Assembly (NCBI RefSeq): GCF_900106745.1
Contig: NZ_FNNV01000020.1
Location: 62,001 to 126,000 of the forward strand
DNA length: 64,000 bases
Source: Paenibacillus sp. CF384
Lineage (GTDB): Bacteria > Bacillota > Bacilli > Paenibacillales > Paenibacillaceae
Reading direction: 5' to 3'
Shown: in pieces, positions 51,206 to 59,627 of the stretch
Layout: each line of letters opens with the position of its first letter
How positions within the stretch are numbered: position 1 is the stretch's first letter
The notes under the pieces: generated by a model
The model's input: the letters and a program-made list of their open reading frames with translations, nothing else
Told to the model about the DNA's origin: nothing
Databases searched by the model: none
Program-made: the position numbers and the translations under genes

Positions 51206-52282
51206 CTACACCTTCTCCTTTCCGCTGACCGCTGAGTTTGCAGCTGCCTCTTTGCGTTTGGACATAAATCGCGAAATCAACTTGTCCATCAATACGCTCG
51301 TTGCTGCGAAGTAGATAATAATCGCGATAATCGAATCCGCAATTTCCGGCGGTATTTCCGTCATCGCATTCATGAAGCCGCGACCGGAGTACAGGAGGCC
51401 GAAGAATAGCGCGGATAACAACACGCCTACCGGAGAGTTGGCACCAAGCAGGGCAACCGCAATTCCATCGTAACCTTGCGTCGGCAATACACCGATCTGA
51501 ATGTTATTGCCGTTACCGGCATATTGCGCCAAACCGCCAAGTCCCGCAAGAGCGCCGGAAATCAGCATGGACGTGATGATGCTGCGATTCACGCCAATCC
51601 CTGCATATTCAGCGGAATGACGGTTGAAGCCGACTGCTTTAAGCTCGTAACCGAGCGTTGTTTTGTTGATGATGAAGGCAATGACGATCACGACAATCAC
51701 CGCAAGAAACAATCCCAAATTCACATAAGAGCCGCCGAACATATCGGAGAGGAAGGTTGATTTCAACGTAGCCTTATCGGCAAGTGAACGAGATTCCGTC
51801 TCGATTTGCTCCGCTTTCAGATAAGCCGGAACCGCATAGTAGATGGTCCAATAAGCGATCCAGTTCATCATGATGGTGGAAACCACCTCATGTACATTAA
51901 ATCTGGCCTTGAGCAGTCCAGGAATAAATGCCCAAACTGCGCCGCCCAGGATAGCGGCAAGTATCATGAGCAGTAAAAGCAGCGGTCTTGAGGTATCGAT
52001 ATTGAGCCCTACTGCCGAGGCGCAGAAGCCGCCGAACAACATCTGGCCCGCCGCTCCGATATTAAACAAACCGGTACGGAATGCAAAAGCGACCGATAGC
52101 CCTGTAAAGATAAGCGGAGTCCCGGTTGCTAACGTGTCTCCGAAGCGCGACGGATTCTTGAGCCCGCCTTCGAAGAGGTACCTATAACCCTCGATTGGCT
52201 GATGACCCGTCGCGGCCATCAGAATTGCGCCCCCGAGTAAGCCGAATATCACCGCACATAGGGATATAATGACATTCCTCAT
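51206..52282 (-). CDS. nupP: Nucleoside ABC transporter permease, NupP-like
   Basis: A 358-residue permease of the same family as the NupQ-like protein, with SVAFAFRTGLFNIGAAGQML, VHEVVSTIMMNWIAYWTIYY and the loop GFNRHSAEYAGIGVNRSIIT. It is the longer, first permease of the pair, as usual in BMP-type transporters. Its ATG overlaps the stop of the ATPase gene by 4 bp (ATGA), so the two are translationally coupled. Confidence 0.92.
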   Translation of the reverse strand: MRNVIISLCAVIFGLLGGAILMAATGHQPIEGYRYLFEGGLKNPSRFGDTLATGTPLIFTGLSVAFAFRTGLFNIGAAGQMLFGGFCASAVGLNIDTSRPLLLLLMILAAILGGAVWAFIPGLLKARFNVHEVVSTIMMNWIAYWTIYYAVPAYLKAEQIETESRSLADKATLKSTFLSDMFGGSYVNLGLFLAVIVVIVIAFIINKTTLGYELKAVGFNRHSAEYAGIGVNRSIITSMLISGALAGLGGLAQYAGNGNNIQIGVLPTQGYDGIAVALLGANSPVGVLLSALFFGLLYSGRGFMNAMTEIPPEIADSIIAIIIYFAATSVLMDKLISRFMSKRKEAAANSAVSGKEKV

Positions 52283-53796
52283 TGGTCTCCCCCATTTCCA
52301 ACTCCGGCCATCATCAGGCCGATATCGTTCTCGTTTGTTTCGGACGCGTTGACGACGCCGATCAATTCTCCGTTATTGAGTACCGCAATGCGGTCTGACA
52401 CGTTAAGCACCTCGTCAAGCTCCAGCGAGATGAGCAGCACCGCCTTGCCTCTGTTCCGGTGCTCGATCAGTCGCTTGTGAATATATTCAATCGACCCCAC
52501 ATCAAGGCCCCGCGTAGGCTGAACCGCGATCAAGAGACCCGGATCCAGTTCAATCTCACGCCCGATGATCGCCTTCTGCTGGTTACCGCCGGATAGCGAA
52601 CGCGACATGGAAAGCGGACCTCTTCCTGAACGCACGTCGAAGCTCTCCAATATGCTGCTTGCATATTTACGAATGGCAGCCTTGTTAAGGATGCCGCGCT
52701 TAGCGAATGGCTTGCGATTGTAAACCTGCAGGATCATATTCTCTTCAAGCGTGTAATCCAGTACTAACCCGCGTTTCTGGCGATCTTCCGGAATGTGGGC
52801 AATGCCCTTATGAATCCGGCCGCGAATGGATTCGCGCGTAATATCTTGACCCTCCATCTCAATGCGTCCGCTCTCCACCTTGCGCAAACCTGTAATCGCT
52901 TCCACCAGCTCTGTTTGCCCGTTGCCCTCTACGCCGGCAATACCGACAATTTCGCCTGCCCGAACATCGAGCGTGAAGTTTTTGAGCCCGGGTACGTTCT
53001 TATTATTATTCACGGTGAGCCCATCCAGCTTCAGGATCACTTCGCCTGGCCGACTACCTTCTTTTTCAACTTTAAACGAGACATTGCGTCCCACCATCAT
53101 CTCAGCCATCTTGAGCTCGCTCGTTGTCGCGACGTCAACCGTACCGATTGTTTTGCCGCGGCGGATGACCGTACAGCGGTTAGCTACTGCTTTAATTTCC
53201 TTCAGCTTATGCGTGATTAGAATGATGGACTTGCCTTCTGCGATCAAGCTCAGCATGATTTTGCCCAATTCTACAATTTCCTGCGGCGTCAGAACGGCTG
53301 ACGGTTCATCCAGAATAAGCACTTCCGCATTGCGATACAGCATCTTCAAAATTTCCACGCGCTGCTGCATGCCAACCGAAATATCTTCAATCTTCGCATG
53401 TGGATCCACATTCAAGCCATAACGCTTCGAGAGCTCCTCAATACGGCGAGCTGCTCCACTGATGTCCAACACTATTCCTTTTTCATTGCCAAGAATGATA
53501 TTTTCGGTAACGGTAAAATTGCTGACCAGCTTAAAATGCTGATGAACCATGCCGATGCCAAGCTTGTTTGCTACATTCGGACTGGCGATCTTAACCTGTT
53601 CGCCATTGATCTTAATCATACCGAGGTCCGGCTGATACATCCCGAACAGAATACTCATAAGCGTCGACTTGCCTGCTCCGTTCTCTCCGAGCAAAGCGTG
53701 AATTTCACCCTTGCGCAGCTGGAGCGTAATATCGTCGTTAGCTACAACTCCGGGAAACTCCTTGCGAATGTTTAACATTTCCACTACAAATTCCAT
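52279..53796 (-). CDS. nupO: Nucleoside ABC transporter ATPase with two cassettes, NupO-like
   Basis: The 505-residue protein is a fused double ATPase. Cassette 1 has Walker A GENGAGKSTL, signature ISVGMQQRVEIL and Walker B VLILDEPSAVLT. Cassette 2 has the degenerate Walker A GVEGNGQTEL, signature LSGGNQQKAIIGRE and GLLIAVQPTRGLD in place of a canonical Walker B. This asymmetry is normal for the ribose/nucleoside (RbsA/NupO) group. It powers uptake through NupP/NupQ. A terminator-like hairpin lies between it and the binding-protein gene. Confidence 0.93.
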   Translation of the reverse strand: MEFVVEMLNIRKEFPGVVANDDITLQLRKGEIHALLGENGAGKSTLMSILFGMYQPDLGMIKINGEQVKIASPNVANKLGIGMVHQHFKLVSNFTVTENIILGNEKGIVLDISGAARRIEELSKRYGLNVDPHAKIEDISVGMQQRVEILKMLYRNAEVLILDEPSAVLTPQEIVELGKIMLSLIAEGKSIILITHKLKEIKAVANRCTVIRRGKTIGTVDVATTSELKMAEMMVGRNVSFKVEKEGSRPGEVILKLDGLTVNNNKNVPGLKNFTLDVRAGEIVGIAGVEGNGQTELVEAITGLRKVESGRIEMEGQDITRESIRGRIHKGIAHIPEDRQKRGLVLDYTLEENMILQVYNRKPFAKRGILNKAAIRKYASSILESFDVRSGRGPLSMSRSLSGGNQQKAIIGREIELDPGLLIAVQPTRGLDVGSIEYIHKRLIEHRNRGKAVLLISLELDEVLNVSDRIAVLNNGELIGVVNASETNENDIGLMMAGVGNGGDQ

Positions 53797-53855
53797 ACGA
53801 TAGGCTCCTTTACCTAATTGATCGTAAGGGTAAAGCTGATTAGGACGATTAATGG

Positions 53856-53884
53856 TAAAAAGAGACGGAGCTTCCCGTCTCTTC
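53856..53884 (-). terminator. Hairpin between the bmp and nupO genes
   Basis: AAGAGACGG pairs with CCGTCTCTT around a 6-nt loop, followed on the minus strand by TTTTTACC. Partial termination would make the binding protein more abundant than the membrane components. Confidence 0.75.
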
Positions 53885-53915
53885 TTAGAATTAAAGTTTT
53901 ATTGCAAAAAGACTC

Positions 53916-55034
53916 TTACTTAATAAGGTCGCCTTTTTCAGCTGCTACTTTGATGTCGCCGCTCTTCATTTTAGCTGAAACCTCATTGACCTTAGTCATT
54001 GTATCTTCGCTAAGGTTCGGGTTCTCAGCCGGCAAGCCTACGCCATCGTTCTTGATGTCGAACGTCAATGTTTGGCCGCCTGGGAATGTACCTTCTTGCT
54101 CAGCTTTCATCATGTCAAAGGATGCGGAGCTAACTTTCTTCATAGCGGATGTGATGATGATGGATTTGTCACCCTCGTACACGCCGTCTTTGAATTGGTC
54201 GCCGTCTACGCCAACGATCCATACTTCTTTGCCTGCTTTAGCGCGAGTCTTAGCTTCGTTGATGGCACCAACGCCTACGCCGCCAGCTGCAGTGAAGATG
54301 ACTTTAACGCCGCGGTCGTACATTTGAGCTGCCAGTTGGCCGCCTGCCGCTACGTTATCGAAGCTGCCTTGGTAGACAACATTTTCTTTCTTGATCGAAA
54401 TCTTCGTGCCCAGGTTGTCATTCGCGTATTTCACGCCTTGTTGGAAGCCCCAGTTGAACTTCTGTACAGCCGGAATTTCCATACCGCCGATGAAGCCTGC
54501 TTCGCCTTCTTTCAATTGAAGCGCAGTCGCTACGCCAGCGAGGAAGCCGGACTCATGCTCTGCGAAGAAGATCGATACTGTGTTTTCTTTCACAACCGGT
54601 GTGAAGTCGTCAGCAGTATGAGGGGCGCCATCGATCAGAACGAATTTTGCGTCTTTATATTTATCTTGTGCCGCAAAGATCGCCGTTTCGAATTTGAAGC
54701 CCGGTGCAACGATAACTTTGAAGCCTGCATCGTACAGGTTGCCGATTTCCTTCAGGTAGTCAGCTTCAGTTGTACCAGCCGGTTTCAGGTATTTGGACTC
54801 TACGCCAAGATCTTTCGTTGCGCGCTGCAAACCTTCCCAAGTACCTTGGTTAAACGATTTGTCATCGATTGTACCAGAGTCTGTAACCATACCCGCTTTA
54901 AAGGAAGCTTTGGTGCCTTCGTTCGTACCTGCATTCCCACCTGCGTTGTTGGTGTTGTTGTTCTTGCTTCCACAACCTACGACCATTGCAAATGCAAGCA
55001 TACAGATCACGATTGTTACTAAACTTTTCTTCAT
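53916..55034 (-). CDS. nupN: BMP-family nucleoside-binding lipoprotein, NupN-like
   Basis: A 372-residue lipoprotein: signal peptide with lipobox MVVGC (Cys21), an Asn/Gly linker, then a BMP (PnrA/Med) domain with GMVTDSGTIDDKSFNQGTWEG-type start, EHESGFLAGVATALQLKEGE, AAGGVGVGAINEAK and IVGVDGDQFKDG. BMP proteins bind purine nucleosides; in B. subtilis the homologous NupN feeds NupOPQ. It is the first and probably most expressed gene of the nucleoside operon. AGGAG lies a few bases before the ATG. Confidence 0.93.
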   Translation of the reverse strand: MKKSLVTIVICMLAFAMVVGCGSKNNNTNNAGGNAGTNEGTKASFKAGMVTDSGTIDDKSFNQGTWEGLQRATKDLGVESKYLKPAGTTEADYLKEIGNLYDAGFKVIVAPGFKFETAIFAAQDKYKDAKFVLIDGAPHTADDFTPVVKENTVSIFFAEHESGFLAGVATALQLKEGEAGFIGGMEIPAVQKFNWGFQQGVKYANDNLGTKISIKKENVVYQGSFDNVAAGGQLAAQMYDRGVKVIFTAAGGVGVGAINEAKTRAKAGKEVWIVGVDGDQFKDGVYEGDKSIIITSAMKKVSSASFDMMKAEQEGTFPGGQTLTFDIKNDGVGLPAENPNLSEDTMTKVNEVSAKMKSGDIKVAAEKGDLIK

Positions 55035-55110
55035 GGTGTTCTACTCCTCATTTCCATATTTAGTTTACTGCTAACCCCAGTCTGAACATTTGTAAAAAAC
55101 CTGTTTTAGC

Positions 55111-55158
55111 ATTTGTTTGACCTGTATCAAATATACGGTGATTTGGGCTTTTTGTAAA
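55111..55158 (-). promoter_or_regulatory. Promoter and operator-like palindrome of the nucleoside operon
   Basis: On the minus strand TTTACA (55153-55158), a 17-bp spacer and TATATT (55130-55135). Overlapping the -10 and start region is TTTGACCTGTATCAAA (55116-55131, plus strand), arms TTTGA/TCAAA, extended by ATTTG at one end. DeoR binding is inference. Confidence 0.55.
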
Positions 55159-55473
55159 CTAGTTTCGCGGATTAAATCCAGTGCCTCTGCCTCAATATGT
55201 AACGTTTCCTCACACTTATGTCACATCTCATTCTATTCACGTATAGCATTCCCATAACGATTAAATTCTTCCATCTTATTTGGCTATAAATTCGTTTTTT
55301 TGCTTCATACTGTAATCGGATTCCATTTCCGAACACAATCAGCCTCAAATGACCGAGAAACCATCCCATACAGATGGTGCCTGTTCGCCTTCGTTTCGAC
55401 AAATTAGCAGGAAATACCACTTTTTCTTTATCAGTTTAACGCGTTTACGCGACCTTGTCCATGTAACATTATC
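55159..55473. other. Non-coding stretch between the divergent nucleoside operon and MFS gene
   Basis: AT-rich upstream DNA. No gene, repeat family copy or riboswitch recognised. An in-frame upstream extension of the MFS protein falls here but has atypical composition and no ribosome site. Confidence 0.5.
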
Positions 55474-55502
55474 TTGTTCGCTGATTCATTTACCGTTAGA
55501 AT
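55474..55502 (+). promoter_or_regulatory. Candidate promoter of the MFS gene
   Basis: TTGTTC (55474-55479), a 17-bp spacer and TAGAAT (55497-55502), 32 bp before the ATG. Confidence 0.5.
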
Positions 55503-55534
55503 TTAACCTATCTTCTTCAGGAGGTTCTACCCGC

Positions 55535-56797
55535 ATGAGATCTGCCCAATCCTTATTGTTCGTCTATATCTTGAATCAATCGCTGCACTGGTTCATTATC
55601 GGCTTGATTCTGCCCGTATCCAGCTTGTTCATGTTAGATAAGGGACTAAATCTGCAAGAGATCGGACTTATCTTCGCAGTATCCTCGGCGGCGGTGCTGC
55701 TGCTCGAATTACCGACCGGCGGATTATCGGATGCGCTAGGCCGTAAGCGGGTCTATCTGATTTCCCTCCTCTTCATGCTTGGCGCGGTGCTGCTAGTCAT
55801 GGTTTCTTGGAACTTGATCACACTTATGATTGGCTACATTCTGTTCGGAATAGCAAGAGCACTTTCCTCCGGATCCATCGATGCATGGTTCGTCGATGAA
55901 TATAACCGACTTGAGCCCGAAGGCGACTTAAGCAGCAAACTTGCGAAAGCAGGTATCTTCATCCCGCTTGCCATGGGAATTAGTGCTCTTGCCGGTGGCT
56001 GGCTGCCTGATCTGCTCGGTCCGCTTACTTCGGATTTCGGCGCAGGCATCTACTCCATTAATTTCATTGCCATGGCCGTTATGATCCTGGTGCAGTTCCT
56101 CCTCACTGCCAAGCTCGTGGTGGAGCAAATTCATGAGAGTAGGACCATGAGTATGCTGAGCGGCTTCCGCCAGCTGCCTCAACTGGTCACGGATTCTGTG
56201 CAATACGGATTCAAGCAGATAGCCGTATTCCTGTTATTATTAACATCATTGGCCTGGGGCTTCGCCTTCTCCGGCCTCGAAACCTACTGGCAGCCGCAAG
56301 TGAAGAACATGCTCGGCCCTGATTCCGCGAACTGGCAATTCGGTCTGCTGACCGCCGGCTATTTCCTATCCGCATCCGCCGGGAGCCTGCTCTTCACACC
56401 GCTGTCCAAGCTGATGCGAATGCCGGTGACAGTGCTTCTATTCGGATTCCGCTCAGCTCTCGGCATCTTGTTCCTTATCCTTGCTGCACAGCATGGCGTT
56501 GCAGGGTTTACCGTCTTCTACTTTATCTTGTTCATGAGCAACGGCATCGCCGGCTCACCGGACATGGCCCTGTTTAATCAGCAGCTAAACGAAAACAATC
56601 GTTCCACGATGCAGTCGCTCAATTCGTTATTTCTGCAGCTGGGCGGAATGATCGGCTCCTTCGTCCACGGCTTCATCGCGCAGTATGCTTCGATCTCCAT
56701 CACCTGGTGCGTCGCAGGCGGCGTGCTGATCGCCTCCGCCTTCCTATATCTCAATGTCCGCGAGAACGAGAAAGACCCTATCCGAGCTGTCGGATAG
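55535..56797 (+). CDS. Major facilitator superfamily transporter
   Basis: From the ATG at 55535 (AGGAGG upstream) the product has 420 residues and twelve predicted membrane segments. It has the motif-A-like loop LPTGGLSDALGRKRVYLIS after segment 2, and AGSLLFTPLSKLMRMPVTVL in the second half. The N-terminus (SLLFVYILNQSLHWFIIGLI) and the acidic loop VDEYNRLEPEGDLSSKLAKAG resemble a group of Firmicute MFS proteins of unknown substrate. The stop codon lies inside the terminator stem. It converges on the MarR-type gene. Confidence 0.87.
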   Translation: MRSAQSLLFVYILNQSLHWFIIGLILPVSSLFMLDKGLNLQEIGLIFAVSSAAVLLLELPTGGLSDALGRKRVYLISLLFMLGAVLLVMVSWNLITLMIGYILFGIARALSSGSIDAWFVDEYNRLEPEGDLSSKLAKAGIFIPLAMGISALAGGWLPDLLGPLTSDFGAGIYSINFIAMAVMILVQFLLTAKLVVEQIHESRTMSMLSGFRQLPQLVTDSVQYGFKQIAVFLLLLTSLAWGFAFSGLETYWQPQVKNMLGPDSANWQFGLLTAGYFLSASAGSLLFTPLSKLMRMPVTVLLFGFRSALGILFLILAAQHGVAGFTVFYFILFMSNGIAGSPDMALFNQQLNENNRSTMQSLNSLFLQLGGMIGSFVHGFIAQYASISITWCVAGGVLIASAFLYLNVRENEKDPIRAVG

Positions 56798-56808
56798 GGT
56801 CTTTTTCT
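56771..56808 (+). terminator. Terminator overlapping the MFS stop codon
   Basis: AAAGACCCTATCCGA pairs perfectly with its complement around a 4-nt loop, followed by TTTTTCTT. Confidence 0.93.
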
Positions 56809-56833
56809 TACGATGCTTGGTCAGAGCAGTCTG

Positions 56834-57346
56834 CTAATTCGTTATCATTTTATCCATTTGGGCCATGGCATTATCCATTTCATGAGATAAATCAGCAAGC
56901 AAGACGCCGATAAACTGCAATTGCTCATCGGAGTATTTCTGGATAAAGTCATTGAACTGACGCTCGACCTTCTCATGGTAGTGATTATGCGCGAGATGTA
57001 CTTTCTTTCCTTCGGCGGTCAATTGATAATACACTTCTTTCAGGTTTCCGCCGGCAGTCCCTTTCACGATCCAGCCTCTTCTCAGCAATTTAGCGCTGAT
57101 TTTGGTAATGGCCCCCTTGGTCATGCCCATCTTATCTGCAATTCCGGTTACATTGATGGGTTCATGGAGACCGATTTGCTCCACGACATGCACCTCTGAC
57201 AGAGTCAGATCACGCGTAACCTTGGCAATGCCCCACTGCTTGGCAAAAGGCAGAACGAGCCTTTTCTCCTTCTTCTCAAACGCTTCATACTGATGAAACA
57301 GCTGCTGCAGCTTGTGAAATAATAGCTTCTTCTCCTGATCGTCCAT
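56834..57346 (-). CDS. MarR-family transcriptional regulator
   Basis: A 170-residue winged-helix protein: DLTLSEVHVVEQIGLHEPIN, VTGIADKMGMTKGAITKISA (recognition helix) and RRGWIVKGTAGGNLKEVYYQ (wing), with helical dimerisation ends. It begins 2 bp after the stop of the siderophore-interacting protein gene, so both share one promoter, where a perfect 18-bp palindrome suggests autorepression. Length is slightly above the usual 140-150. Confidence 0.9.
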   Translation of the reverse strand: MDDQEKKLLFHKLQQLFHQYEAFEKKEKRLVLPFAKQWGIAKVTRDLTLSEVHVVEQIGLHEPINVTGIADKMGMTKGAITKISAKLLRRGWIVKGTAGGNLKEVYYQLTAEGKKVHLAHNHYHEKVERQFNDFIQKYSDEQLQFIGVLLADLSHEMDNAMAQMDKMITN

Positions 57347-57348
57347 GC

Positions 57349-58071
57349 TTATTCGAGTCCGGTTTTGCCTGGCATCCAGAATGGCTTTACTTTAATTTGC
57401 CCACGATCCCATTGTAACTTTTTTTTGAAATAATCGTGTAGCTCCACGCATACTCGCCCATCGCCGCCTACATACACCATACCTCTTCCTTGTGCCTGCT
57501 TCGTGATGTCCTCGATCTGTTCGATCAATGCTTGTACCGGATTTGGAGGTAATGCACGGAAAGTAAGCTTCGTCTCGCCATCTAGGTCTGCGAAGAAGGA
57601 TTGTTCGTTCTCCGCATACACGAGACTGAACACTTTCTTAGAAGCAGGGATATGGCGGTTAAGCTCATAGAGATGGGCCAGTGCCGAAATATCGCCGATC
57701 AGGATGTAATAGTCCCCCGAATCGTCGGAAACGAACTTCCCCTTCGGTCCTGCGAAGTGAACGGGGTCGCCGACTTTCACTTGCTTGGCCCAACGCGCCC
57801 CTGCACCTGATGAGAATGTACATGCAGCTATATCTACAATCCCGCTTTGCGTGTCATAGTTCCAGACGGAATAGGTCCTTATCATCTCCGATAATTTGAC
57901 CGGCTGACCTTCTCCTACGAATACGCGAAGAAACTCCCCAGGTGTATACGGCATCTTGTCCGCACCCTGCAGTTCCATTGAAATGCGGTAAGTATGATCC
58001 GCAATTTGTCGCTTACCCACAACGACAGCCTTACGCGACATTTTCTTAACCAAACTTTCTACCAAGCCCAT
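57349..58071 (-). CDS. Siderophore-interacting-type FAD flavoprotein
   Basis: From the ATG at 58071 (GAGGAG 10 nt upstream) the product has 240 residues. It has an FAD-binding barrel (YTPGEFLRVFVGEG, IRTYSVWNYD, SSGAGARWAKQVKVGDPVHF, AGPKGKFV) and a C-terminal NAD(P)H-binding domain (YYILIGDISALAHLYELNRH, YVGGDGRVCVELHDYF), the layout of SIP/ViuB ferric-siderophore reductases. Here the partner is a MarR-type regulator rather than Fur-controlled siderophore genes, so a role in redox or xenobiotic metabolism is as likely as iron release. Confidence 0.85.
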   Translation of the reverse strand: MGLVESLVKKMSRKAVVVGKRQIADHTYRISMELQGADKMPYTPGEFLRVFVGEGQPVKLSEMIRTYSVWNYDTQSGIVDIAACTFSSGAGARWAKQVKVGDPVHFAGPKGKFVSDDSGDYYILIGDISALAHLYELNRHIPASKKVFSLVYAENEQSFFADLDGETKLTFRALPPNPVQALIEQIEDITKQAQGRGMVYVGGDGRVCVELHDYFKKKLQWDRGQIKVKPFWMPGKTGLE

Positions 58072-58095
58072 GCTTTCACAACTCCTCTGCACTCG

Positions 58096-58135
58096 TTGTT
58101 TCCTAGGAAACAATATAGCATGACATCGATGCAGC
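58096..58135 (-). promoter_or_regulatory. Perfect 18-bp palindrome over the promoter of the flavoprotein-MarR operon
   Basis: TTGTTTCCTAGGAAACAA (58096-58113) is a perfect palindrome, typical in size for MarR operators. It overlaps the minus-strand -10 TATATT (58112-58117); a weaker -35 lies about 18 bp upstream. Binding by the operon's own MarR protein is inference. Confidence 0.7.
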
Positions 58136-58631
58136 TGTAATCCGTCTCGAGGATGACAAGAGCAGAGGGCTGTCCCAGAAGTAAGGTGGCCACTGAAGAA
58201 CTAGGTTTTCTTTGTCTAGCGATCGTAGCGTCGATGCGATTGTTAGTGACATTGCTCACTAGTTGCCAAAGTAATGAGGTCCGGGGGATCATCTGTCACA
58301 CGGCTCGAAGATAACGTGTAAGAAGTACAACACATTCGCTGCTTTCTGGTCCCAAATGACGGATGACGTGTACAAAATACAACTCATTCGTTTCTTCCAT
58401 ATGAATATAACTGGTTATGCGTATTTCAAATGCAAATTATACACGTTGAGTACCTTTTTTCTCGGAAGGCTTCGGTTTGACGTGTAGTTTGTACAACTCA
58501 AGGAGGAGCCCACAGATTAAAACTTTTATGTGGCCAGTGCAAGGCTATACGCGCTAACGAATAGTAGAAGCCTTATTTGCGCGTAAGCCCTCTACGATTC
58601 GTTAGAGATATCAAAATAGCCGAAGACGCGA
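58136..58631. other. Non-coding stretch with GACGTGTA-type short repeats
   Basis: About 500 bp without a supported gene. Four copies of a short motif (CGTGTA-N4-TACAAC) lie at 58313-58340, 58365-58390, 58479-58500 and, inverted and partial, 58436-58450. Confidence 0.5.
58313..58500. repeat. Four copies of a GACGTGTA...TACAACTCA motif
   Basis: Three direct copies and one inverted partial copy of an imperfect inverted repeat; two copies share the extension ACAAC(A/T)CATTCG. Possibly another small hairpin repeat family or regulator sites. Confidence 0.5.
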
Positions 58632-58666
58632 AAAGGCGCCACAGATCCTAGATCTGTGACGCCTTT
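58632..58666 (-). terminator. Terminator of the CBS-domain gene
   Basis: AAAGGCG-ACAGATC pairs with GATCTGT-CGCCTTT around a 3-nt loop; minus-strand tail TTTTCGC. Confidence 0.85.
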
Positions 58667-58685
58667 CATGCCTTACTACCATCCA

Positions 58686-59090
58686 TCAATCCGTAATATT
58701 GCGCGTGTAATACTCAATAATATCTTTACGCCTTATGATGCCGAGAAACACGCGATCATCATCTACGACCGGCACGAAATTCTGATCAGCGGCGAGGGTT
58801 AACATATCGTCCATGAGCGCTGTAATCGCGACGCACTCGTTATAAATTCTTTTCTTGATGCTGATCACCGGAATTTCATGCATATTCTCAAAATCGAGTC
58901 CGGCCGTTCCACGAAGCTTCCACAGAATGTCCCCTTCGGATAAGGTACCGATATATTTGCCTTCCTCGTCAATAATCGGAATCGCTGAATAATGGCAGGC
59001 TTCCAGCTTCTCGACTGCGTCTTTCATGGTGGCTGATGTCGTCAAGTATGACACTTTTTCTTTCGGCAGCAGAAAGAATCCAATTTCCAT
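58686..59090 (-). CDS. CBS-domain pair protein
   Basis: From the ATG at 59090 (AGGAGGAGC 5-8 nt upstream) the protein has 134 residues consisting of two CBS domains: CHYSAIPIIDEEGKYIGTLS (first) and QNFVPVVDDDRVFLGIIRRK (second). CBS pairs bind adenine nucleotides or related ligands and act as energy or second-messenger sensors. No effector domain is attached, so it must act on another protein. A longer frame of 46 codons upstream lacks a ribosome site and is rejected. Confidence 0.88.
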   Translation of the reverse strand: MEIGFFLLPKEKVSYLTTSATMKDAVEKLEACHYSAIPIIDEEGKYIGTLSEGDILWKLRGTAGLDFENMHEIPVISIKKRIYNECVAITALMDDMLTLAADQNFVPVVDDDRVFLGIIRRKDIIEYYTRNITD

Positions 59091-59291
59091 TACATAGCTC
59101 CTCCTCTGGTTGCGGGTACTAGAGTGTTTTAACCTTAGTTCCGCATAATTGAAACACAATTCGTATACCAATTTTTGCATAAACAGTGTGCTGGGCAGCG
59201 GCGGAGGGCATCTGACCCGGCAGGGCATACACTACATGTGATTCCGTTTCCGCATGCTCAAACTTGCCTATATATGAAGGAGTGACTCCTT

Positions 59292-59552
59292 ATGTTCATG
59301 CAAAGCCCAGGTCAAATGCAAACCCCCGGTCAGGCACAGATTAACATGTCCTTGCAGCAGAAAGCAATGTATCTTACTGGGCGTCCAGTCGGAATCTCCC
59401 TGCGCAACGGCCAAGGCGTTTCCGGCGTCATCTGCGGCATCCAAGGCGGAGAAGTATATGTCATGCAATATTTGTACGCGACTCAATTCGCGACATTCCA
59501 TTATCCGTTGAATCAGATCCAAGATATTTTGCCGTACCCGGCTTGTGGGTAG
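59292..59552 (+). CDS. Small protein of unknown function, possibly Sm/spore-coat-like
   Basis: An 86-residue protein. The first 20 residues are Gln/Pro/Met-rich (MQSPGQMQTPGQAQ), followed by a compact beta-rich part: GRPVGISLRNGQGVSGVICG, GGEVYVMQYL and FHYPLNQIQDILPYPACG. The alternation of beta strands with a central NGQGVSGVI turn resembles an Sm/LSm-type barrel, and the composition resembles small Bacillales coat-associated proteins, but I recognise no named family. GAAGGAGTGACTCCTT precedes the start. It appears to be a single-gene unit converging on the DUF4386 gene. Confidence 0.65.
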   Translation: MFMQSPGQMQTPGQAQINMSLQQKAMYLTGRPVGISLRNGQGVSGVICGIQGGEVYVMQYLYATQFATFHYPLNQIQDILPYPACG

Positions 59553-59627
59553 AGCTAGTTGAAGAGGCGGGTAAACGGTTGATCTGCATCAACCATTTGC
59601 CCGCCTGCAGCTTGCCGCCCGTCTCAG

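Noticed and set aside
55035-55160. Purine riboswitch ahead of the nucleoside transporter operon
   Set aside because: No three-way junction or conserved purine-aptamer loops found; a promoter with a palindromic operator explains the region better.
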